Positions 48,250 through 56,683 of a stretch of DNA of 56,683 nt are shown piece by piece. This stretch comes from Paraglomus occultum (taxonomy: Eukaryota; Glomeromycota; Glomeromycetes; Paraglomerales; Paraglomeraceae): the NCBI GenBank assembly GCA_910592205.1, contig CAJVPJ010000050.1, forward strand, positions 1 through 56,683. The letters run 5' to 3'. The notes under the pieces are model-generated. The model saw nothing but the letters and a program-made list of their open reading frames with translations. It did no database searches and was not told where the DNA came from. How positions within the stretch are numbered: position 1 is the first letter of the stretch; each line of letters begins with the position of its first letter. Both the position numbers and the translations under genes were made by a program.

Positions 48250-50794
48250 TTACCCTTTAGTTAGATATGGGTGTTCAATAAAATCGGTAATCAATTCTAA
48301 TACAGGAATCTAATTGAAATCGAAAACATATTAGTAATGCATATAAAGAATCCGGAAATAGTTTTGTATTTAATGACTCACTTGCTGATCCTTGGGTGCA
48401 AAATGACCAGAGTTCAATACGACCACTCGCGTGAGATTTTTATGGGAGGAAATATATCCGACTACCAATCCGTCTACACGCCATATCTACACACAAATGA
48501 AAAGTGAGAAAACACTTTATCAATCAGCGTCCAATCCATGAAATTGACATCTGGTCTTGTACCTTTCTCTCCTTTGTCCTAAAGGCGTGTGATCCGTCCC
48601 ACTTGAGCGAATACAACCAATCATTATTCCCTGCGGCACCGTCTCTAAAGTCCATATTTCCTTGATAGAGCAACACTTTATAATTCTCTATCAGAGTAGG
48701 AAACAGATATTTTGTCGATCTCATAATATCACCCTACAGAAATAGTCATCGTTGTTCATCTTAGTAAACACGTACCGTACACTGAATTTTTCAAATGAAT
48801 TCATATCACAGGTAGTACATACGATTAACGTCATCACGACAACGCCCGTATCTATGAAATATCTGTCTCCAATATTTAGTGCTTGCCTCATCTCAGTTGT
48901 GTTCATCAACTTTTTCACTCCTGATAAGTCGAACATGACATTTAAACGACGGACGTCATAATAATTAATTCCCCCAGTAATGTTGCCAAAGTCATCGAGG
49001 AGTTGCATACGCGTCTCGAACGCGCCAAGATAGTCACATTTTGCGAGTTTGATGTTAACTATTTTTGCATAACGGCGGAACCTGGCTGCATCCGCACGGG
49101 TTATTAGACCTTAATAGAGACGCCCCCACGGTGAAAATTAGTACATCGTCAATGCGAGTGAACAAGTAAAATATCTGTCATGAAGGTAAATGAGCTTTCC
49201 CGCGTTTTTTAAAATAAATACCATATTGGTAGGCGCTTTCCGCATGCTCCTTTACTTGACTTGCTGGATCTGTAAGGCCACTGGCTGCAAAGGTAAACGA
49301 GGTAAAAAAGACGTTTAGCGAAATTTTTTTGACAAATAAATTATAGTTTTGTCAATAACCGGCACGCGTTAATAATTAAAAGTCAGACGAATCTTACCCA
49401 CAGATAATCCTACGAGAGGAATCACATCATCTAGTCGGCACTCTAGTATAGCAAATATGATGTCTCGTTAAAACCTCCTATTTCTATTCTTCGAATGTCA
49501 AAGCTTCTTACCTTTTCTTGCACGAATGTTATGTAAATGGATAGCATACGATATTGAGGGAACGTACTTTCCCGCGTAACTTTCGCCTGAATATAGGAGT
49601 TTGACCCTTTAATATTTCGACCATATTGATTGATACCAAGTCTAATAAATGCTTTTTATTTCCACATTGACATTACCTGTGATATACAAATCTGATTTTT
49701 TCAACTCGGGATATCTTTTATAAAAGCCATCAAAGAATGCCAAAAGATCCTTTGCAACACCCTTTTGATTTGACACATAGCCATTAAAGTATCCTGTCTT
49801 TTCATCACCGGTTGGACGGTCCTTTGGAGGCCTTGGTCTTCGGGGACACTTTGGCCTCTTTGGCCTTTTTGGATGATGATGATGGTGATGATGATAATGA
49901 TCAAAGATAGACGAAGACATGTCTTCATCCACCATGTCTTCGTCTACCATGTCTTCGTCTACCATGTCTTCTTCTATCATGTCTTCGTCTTCCAAGTCAT
50001 CATGATTATGATGATGATGATAATCACCATACTGTTCACTACATTTGGGATTTTTCAATTCTTCATCAGTTAATGGATCAACGAAAGAGTATCCCGTGCC
50101 AACTGGTTGATCAATGAAGACCATCGAATAATGCTTGTTCCATGTTATATTATTGCGTTTGATTTTAAAGTCGGGCGTTCTAGTCAAGGGGCCGACCTGG
50201 TTGTGTTGACATGGAATAGGATTTAAAAAGAGTCTTGGGATTATGAAAATAGCGTATGCAGATCAAAAAAAATATTACCTCCTCAAACAATGCAAGCATA
50301 GACGTCATTCCCGGACCACCTTGTAGCCAGCTTGGTGAATATCATCAGGATAGCGTTAGATCAACGTCGTGCAGATTAGTCAAACTCTTGAATATATATC
50401 AATATCACGGATATTTACACGATCAAAGGTGGGTTTTCCTGTTTTGGTTCTTGAGCAGGAAATAGCCAATAAAATCTATACGCAAAATACAGTTCGAACG
50501 TTCAATATCATGTCAATTTTGGGCGAAAGCGATTCTACTTTCAATTAATCTAAATTGAACTTACAGACTCGCCTTCTTTCCTTCTGCACATGCACTAAAA
50601 TCTCTAACGTCAATGTATCCAGCATAGCTTTTTTCTATTGGCTGCTCCCCTTCCGCATATGGTAAATTACCAACAAGATGGTCGTCTCCGGTGGGCGTGT
50701 GGAAAAATTGTTGAGATTTATCGTAGTAGCTTCCAACCGCCAAGACTGCGTTCAGGACTGCTAAGCAGATAGATATGAGAAAAGTGTTCCGCAT
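48250..50794 (-). CDS. Secreted/vacuolar serine carboxypeptidase (peptidase family S10) with a His/acidic/basic insertion
   Basis: It removes C-terminal residues from peptides. Eleven exons give 554 residues: 50794-50565, 50475-50419, 50330-50279, 50196-49677, 49586-49512, 49442-49398, 49284-49222, 49109-48823, 48733-48563, 48486-48382 and 48309-48250. Residues 1-19 are a signal peptide. Family blocks are FYWLFPAQEP, WLQGGPGMTSMLALFEEVGP, MVFIDQPVGTGYSF, GESYAGKYVPSIS with nucleophile Ser289, LLYQGNMDF with Asp471, and VLNSGHFAPKDQQ with His528. The catalytic triad is complete. Exon 4 carries an insertion at about residues 154-252: His runs, EDMVDEDMVDEDM repeats, seven His, then PKRPKRPKCPRRPRPP, placed between the oxyanion-region strand and the helix before the nucleophile. 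Confidence 0.93.
49921..49985. repeat. 15-bp coding tandem repeat (Met-Val-Asp-Glu-Asp)
   Basis: Four to five imperfect units of ACCATGTCTTCGTCT on the plus strand, encoding (MVDED)n on the minus strand inside the carboxypeptidase insertion. The units are in frame with the gene. Confidence 0.85.
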
Positions 50795-51153
50795 TTTCGT
50801 CCAAGGCTCAAGTTGGTGGGAGTGAGAGGGGGGAGTGAAACCTTATTTATTATATATACAGTATGTTCAAAACATTATATCCTAAAATATTTTCTTCATT
50901 GGTGCATGTGCGCCAAGATTATCAGAGAGAGTTTATTTCGATAATCTAATTTCTAGTATCATCCTATTGTACTGAACCTAAACTAATCCCTTCTAGTTAC
51001 GCCGACATATTCTTGTCAAAATACGTTAATAAAGTCGCTTTGCGTCTCCCATTTGAGTTTTTGTGTCTTCCGCCCCTTCAACACGTGATCAAATATGTTA
51101 GTATCATAACAATAGTGTTTGATTCATCATATTGGCCCTTGCTATTACTATTA
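50795..51153. other. Spacer between carboxypeptidase start and POLK end
   Basis: It should hold the promoter of the carboxypeptidase gene and the 3' untranslated region of POLK. A GTGGGAGTGAGAGGGGGGAG purine tract lies about 20-40 bases from the carboxypeptidase start. No gene seen. Confidence 0.55.
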
Positions 51154-54100
51154 TTACCTGACTTTGTTTGCACAATTACGCGATAACTTTCTACCGTTAA
51201 GACAGGAATCTACGTGCGTGTTGGCCCGTAATTCGGTTACTTTTGTGAAAGATCTATTGCAGACGGGACATTGCCATTCAGGAATATCATTATGCGCACC
51301 CGTTGTTGGTAATAACTGGGAAAAAAGTTCGGAATGTCTGGAATCTGTCGGTAAAGAATCTGATTGGATGTCCACGTCGAGCGCAATTTTGTCTGAATGT
51401 TCTGATTTCGCACGACTTGACGGTTGCTGTTGTAGTGTTAGCGAGCGTTCAGTCGGTGATAACGGACTTCTCTTGTCCTCGCTTATTGATATTTCCTCTC
51501 CGAGGCCGTACTCAGTATCTGCTCGACTCATCTCATCAGCCGAAAAGTGATCGCTCAATTTGTGCAAAGAAAGGTTCTGATAATTGGCCATCTCTCCTAA
51601 CGAGTTGGAACTGTATTCGGTATTTTCATGCAAAGGAAGGGCCAGGTAATTGGCCATCTCTCCTAACGAGTTGGAACTGTATTCGGTATCGTCGTTATCT
51701 TCTTTTACATTATTGCTCGTTGGATAATTGTCTTCTGATTTAATTTTTTTGTTTTCACACGGTTCATCAGTTGGTATAAGAAACTGTAATAGATCTTATG
51801 AGTTCATTTTGTGATTAACGTGGAGGCTCTGGGGTAAGACGCTACACACCCTCTTTACTCCTATTGCAGAAGCTTCATTACGGGATCTTAGATTTCCCAG
51901 TCGGATGCCAAGCAAGCGCACGTGTAAAGGTAATTCCGCTTCCAATATCTGTATATGATCTGGGTTACTCAAAGAGATGACATTCCCAATCGATACAACG
52001 GCTAAATACTCACTGGTAGCGCGAAGTTATATATATCCTTTTTTGAGTGCACGTATTTCTGCAATGTCTTTGCGCGGGTGAACGATTTAAAGGTAACTAA
52101 TTTAAACGTTACGGTAATGACTTTGCCCTAACATAAGACTGTGTTTTAGACATAAAGAGATCGTATTAATACAGAAACCAAGACAAATTACCTCAAAGTT
52201 CTTTTTAGCAAGATCATCGGCTAACATTCCTGCTAGTTCTTGGAGTTTCGAACGAAGGTCGGCTGGCCTTCGGATTGACGGGAAGGTCCTATAAAATGAA
52301 ATATGTTCAAATGATCAACAAGCTGTTCTTTATCTTTTTTGTAACCATCACATGACATACCGCGATACACTTAAACTCTTGCGTGTCCATTCCCTAAGAA
52401 CGATGACAAGAAGTTAGCCATTAAAGTCTTTTTCTTGCTGTCCGGATCTTTGTTGATCAAAGGTATACATACACATGATTGTTTTCATTACCAATTCCTA
52501 AAGCTACTCGTATAAGGAAAGCAAATGTGCACGGATAGCACAACTTGTACAGATAGGTCAATTTTTCGTAAATGTCGTTACAAGTTTTAACGTCTACCGC
52601 GTTCAATATGCGTTCAGTGACGCGTCCGATTCCTACTCGAACGATATATTAATATGGTTCAACGTCTTTTTTAATTGCAACCAATCATCTAATAATATTT
52701 GTTAACTAACCAGAAATCTTGCGAATAGGCAAGTCTTTTAGAAATTCGATTATTGCTTGACGATCATTTGGCAACCTATACTGTCCGTTTGGTTTGTTAA
52801 TGTCAGCACATACCTATGATTGAGTATTTATATTAGTAATGGGTTTTGGATGTAATTATGATTCACAAGAGTCAACAATTAACAATCACAAACCTTTGCT
52901 AACATCCTATTTGGAGCAATTCCAGCACTTGCTGTTAGCTTTGTAACTTTTAAAATCTCTGCACGCAATTCTTGCACCACATCTTCAGGAGACTTGTTAT
53001 TCTCATGACAATAGTCAGTAATGTCAAGGAATGCCTCATCCAAACTCATTGCTGTAAAGTTTGGATCATATTGAGAAAATATATCTAAGAGAGGGAGGAG
53101 GAAGGAGGAAGGAGGAAGGAGGGAGAATAAGCCAAGGCAAGTAATCAACTAGTATATAATTTAAAGTGATAGATAAACATGCCTTGTGTTTGTTTTGACA
53201 CGGCAGTATATTTGTCAAAGCATGGTGGAATGATTGTAAGTTTGGGGCATAGCCTTAATGCAATAAATCCAGGCATTGCACTACGGACACCATACTGAAT
53301 CAAAAGACGTAAATTTAGTACATACTTATAATTACAATCTATTTGGAGACCTTTTATTTACGCATAATTTTTATACCTTTCGAGCTTCATAATTGGCAGT
53401 TGTTAGCATTTGTGTACTGCCAACTGCCATTGGTTTTCCTTTAACTGAGGGATTATCACGTTCTTCAACAGAAGCATAAAATGCGTCCTGTGTAAAGTAG
53501 TAAGAATCATCGTACAATGGTTGTGAATTTATCAAATCCATTCATAAATCTTACCATGTCAATAAGCACAATGTAACGCGACAAATCCCTTTTTTGTTCC
53601 AAAGCTTCAACCATAGTGTTAACATAGGCTCTGTCGTATGACAAGTCTTGCTGTAATAATTCGGCATAATGCTGCTTTAATTTGTTCACCTTTTCAGTAA
53701 GTTCAGTATCCCTTTTCTCTTCATTCTTGAAGTAAGCCGAGTTCTAAATGTTGGGTAATATAAATTCAAAATGTCGGTCAACGAAAACAAAAGATTATAA
53801 AATTTTTTTATAACAATAAATACCTTTGAAGCCTCGTAAATAACTCTATTGACCTTGCTTTTATCAACCTGTTCCAGACCAGCTTTATTTGATGCCAACC
53901 CGCCGAGTCTTAATAATAGAGAGTCACTTGCTTCGGTTTCTATTTTTACTTCCGCATCTTCTGGTAATTTTGTTTCGTTTACACATAATTTTATATCTTC
54001 CGCAGCAGTTGTTGCTTCTGAGGTTGCTTGTTCGTTTTTGATGTTTACAGTACTCGTATTACGTTCAATTGACTGAATTAATTCTTCTACTTGACTTTTC

Positions 54101-54330
54101 GACATGTCTATATGAGTGTTGTATCCATAGCTGTTGTCTCCGTTATCGACGATATCGTAAACATTGTGGACAGTATCAATCGTACTCTGAATCGCGATGC
54201 CTTTACCAATTTGGTTGACTTTGACGTCCTTTTTTTGGTCAACATTGGCATTAGTGATATTCGCTACATCCAATTCACAAATGTTTAGCAAGTTCAAGTC
54301 GGCCTCGGTAAAGTCGCGTTCTAATGCCAT
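51154..54330 (-). CDS. POLK: DNA polymerase kappa (Y-family translesion polymerase) with UBZ zinc finger
   Basis: It copies past bulky minor-groove adducts. Twelve exons give 781 residues: 54330-53824, 53743-53555, 53487-53377, 53294-53183, 53084-52894, 52813-52711, 52632-52473, 52393-52361, 52288-52192, 52127-52014, 51948-51850 and 51783-51154. Residues 1-160 are acidic and not conserved. The 'N-clasp' NSAYFKNEEKRDTELTEKV and KQHYAELLQ follows, then catalytic YIVLIDMDAFYASVEERD, YGVRSAMPG, MSLDEAFLDITDYC (Asp322/Glu323), the thumb APNRMLAKVCADINKPNGQY and GIGRVTERIL, and the little finger RKSLSVSRTFPSIRRPADLR. The C-terminus holds a UBZ4-type finger (Cys744, Cys747, His762, Cys766) for ubiquitin or ubiquitinated PCNA. 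The intron after exon 4 has a GC donor. Confidence 0.94.
53091..53131. repeat. GGA/GGAA purine microsatellite in a POLK intron
   Basis: About 40 bases of GAGG and AGGAGGAA repeats on the plus strand, just upstream of the splice acceptor of exon 5. On the transcribed strand it is a long pyrimidine tract before TTAG. Confidence 0.9.
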
Positions 54331-56683
54331 AGTTTGAAAGATCCTTTCGATGAGACCGAGTAGAAACTTGCAATCCGCAGTCGCCTTGAGTGTACGTTAG
54401 TTCGATTTGTCACACAATGTAATGTAATATTTTTTTTGTATTGTAAACCTTAATTGATTCATTGTAAAAAAGGCAATTCGACGTGCCCAAAGCAAGCGGG
54501 TGACTTTTTTTTTTTGTCACTAATCACTTTCCTTCTTGATGATGGCGTTGATGATTATCTAATCAAATCAGCCTTTCCTTTAGAGAAAGTAAATGCTTCG
54601 TGCAACGCAATAAAAAAACTGCGGGTGATGTCGTAATGATGACATTTATCCGTTTCTGATGGTGCATTTGTAAGCGATCGAACCGAACGTAATCGCCAAC
54701 TTATGCCCAGTGACGCATTCACAAAAAGCAATAAAAATGGTTCTTTTTGCCAAAATTTCCTTGTTTTCTAAAGGAAACTTTCGAAGCGTGTATTAGATTA
54801 GATAATTTCGATATGATCTATAATACTGTTTATTCAACATGTGGGAATTTAGCTTTACGCCATTGGAATTAATCGAGTTTTCCGGTCAAGTTACTGAATA
54901 AACCTTTTTCATATAAACCAGCACATTCATGAATAGGTTTATGAATTTATTGTCAATATTAATAATAGATAGGATATCCTTATTGTTTGTGCATACAAAC
55001 ATTTTTCATTTCTTGCATTCCACGATCTGGAGATTTGTGTGATATGAACGCTTAAACACTTTTCCGGTCACGGATAATAATAATAATAATGATACAGTAT
55101 TTAATATACTCATCTGTGTGAAACTGCGGAGACTTTATAAAGAGATATACAGTAAGCGATACAGTTACTAATAATATCCTCCAACAAATTTGCCGTTAAA
55201 CTTGAAAATGCCACTAATATGCGCTTGGTATGCCCATCAAGGTATATGATCTAATTTGTGAGTCTGTAACAAAAATGCCTATCCGAGACTATTGGAACGT
55301 CATATTCAGTCTACTGGAGAAACAGAAGAATGAACTGTTGACTCTCAACAAAAACATTTCGTTAACCTTAATCCGGTATTGTTGACATTGCTCTTGTCAA
55401 TATGTGAGTAAACTTCACTCTGGCAAGTCAGAGTTAATGTCATCAATGAGTTACCGGACAATTCATTGAACCTTGCATAGCTAGGACAACTTTGTAAGCA
55501 CCAAATACTGGGCGCTGTCTGCTTCAATAGAAAAAGTGACTATTCCGTGAGAACGTTTATCAACGGCGGAGCAACTTGTACTACAATTCTAGAAGATATT
55601 ATAATATACCAATCCAATTATCAAACTGTATGAGTAACGTTTTTGAGTTGTCAAATAATGTACAGTTCAATAAGACTGTCTATCTTGAAAATTTAAAATA
55701 TAGAACGTCGGGCTAACTGACAGATTAAATTGTAACGCGCAAAGACATTGTTTAACCAAACGCGTTTCAAACCATCTTCAATAATCCCAAGCTACATAAA
55801 AGAGTGTAAAATTACAATTTCAGTTTACGACTTTTTTATATGCCAATGACAATTAACACTAGCTTGAGAGATATTAATACTAATACATATTTTAAGCTTT
55901 GGATATAATTATCCTTATAATTTAATCCTTGCCTCAGAAGAGGTGCAGTATCTACAAGTTACCATGTGTGAGCTGCACTTTATGATACACAATCATGAAC
56001 ATCTACCCCGCATTTTTTGAGTTATACTCACATCTTTGTATTGGTAGCAACTGAATCAGACATCTGTTTGTTAGTAATGCAATCAAATAATCGTAAGCGG
56101 TGAGATCGATTTGGCTAATTCACATACTTAGAATCAATATACATGTGCAAAGGTTAGGATGATAATTGCTTATACAATATGATGATGGACGTATAATTAC
56201 AAATTAATAATACGTTGGGAAAGCATCCCCATCTCGCTCTTTTAATAAGCTATTTTTATACGATTACGTCGCACAATGTACTATCGTATGACTAATTAAG
56301 TTCTTCATAAAGAACATATTAGAGTTTACTCGATATCAAAAAGAAAGCGTTCGGATGTTTCGATGTGCGACAAACTAAGAGATTTTCTTTTCTGTGCAAA
56401 TTATCATAATAACAAGGTTTAAAATCGGGAATCTAAAAAAAATTAGCAAACTGTCGTCCCACATGGGCTTAGGTTTGAACATTATACAAGCACAGATTTA
56501 CTTAATATAGAAGAGAAAGTTGAGCCAATAAATCACACCATTTGTGAAATTCTGATTTGTAAGTCAATCTATTCAATTTTTAGCAAGATAAGCCCTCAAA
56601 GAGACTTTTTAATGTTCATATTGTATTACTACCAGAAACGACGATATTAACATTTCTGGTACATGCGAACATCACAACATGGA
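54331..56683. other. AT-rich, gene-poor end of window
   Basis: The first 100-150 bases upstream of 54330 must contain the POLK promoter. The rest shows no gene, transposon terminus or RNA that I can recognise. Small frames at 54454-54636 and 55345-55527 are unsupported. Confidence 0.55.

Noticed and set aside
51119-51743. Plus-strand frames of about 145 codons
   Set aside because: Antisense to the last POLK exon, which contains the UBZ zinc finger.
52473-52492. GTAATG donor at 52491 for POLK exon 7
   Set aside because: It leads to a stop in exon 8. The downstream donor GTATGT at 52472 gives the conserved EWTRKSLSVSR frame.

Overview
This is fungal nuclear DNA. The coding regions are cut by many short introns, mostly about 50-150 nt with GTAAGT-like donors and TAG/CAG acceptors, and are set in AT-rich spacers full of transposon debris. 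The gene content suggests Mucoromycota, most likely an arbuscular-mycorrhizal (Glomeromycotina-like) lineage: an F-box protein of the kind expanded there, a relic of the expanded 'SDIFSLGVILWEISSG' kinase family, a Tubby protein, and fragments of Crinkler-associated PD-(D/E)XK proteins. No virus, CRISPR array, rRNA or tRNA was recognised.

Layout. 1-1395 is a truncated direct duplicate of 13.2-15.4 kb: a membrane-anchored aegerolysin-like gene running off the window edge, beside a collapsed fructosamine-3-kinase relic. 4.5-6.1 kb is GTP cyclohydrolase II (riboflavin). 6.5-8.5 kb (-) is the glycine-cleavage T protein, head-to-head with a Tubby protein (8.7-10.7 kb). 10.7-13.2 kb holds relics. 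13.2-16.0 kb is the intact duplicate: an aegerolysin-like protein with a polyQ tail, divergent from fructosamine-3-kinase. 17.3-19.6 kb is glutathione reductase.

19.9-27.8 kb is a transposon-rich block: a Tc1/mariner-like MITE, a PD-(D/E)XK relic, a broken transposase, an 896-bp hAT-like foldback element with an 8-bp target duplication and a recognisable empty-site paralogue, a UTP6 gene cut off by a pogo/Tigger-like insertion, and a pogo-type MITE.

29.2-34.0 kb holds three less certain genes: a small WGR-like protein, a single-pass membrane protein and an acidic hypothetical. 36.2-36.9 kb is Mediator subunit MED22, convergent with xylulokinase (37.7-39.6 kb, -), which is head-to-head with a Zn2Cys6 regulator fragment. 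40-45 kb is almost empty. 45.2-46.6 kb is an F-box protein, 48.2-50.8 kb (-) a secreted serine carboxypeptidase with a His/acidic/basic insertion inside its catalytic domain, and 51.2-54.3 kb (-) DNA polymerase kappa with a C-terminal UBZ finger. The last 2.3 kb is gene-poor.

Most genes are unrelated housekeeping genes, not a cluster. Functional links are limited to the local pairs: the divergent GCV1/Tubby, aegerolysin-like/FN3K and xylulokinase/Zn2Cys6 arrangements. Exon boundaries were worked out by hand from splice sites, frame continuity and remembered family conservation; no alignment or transcript data were used.
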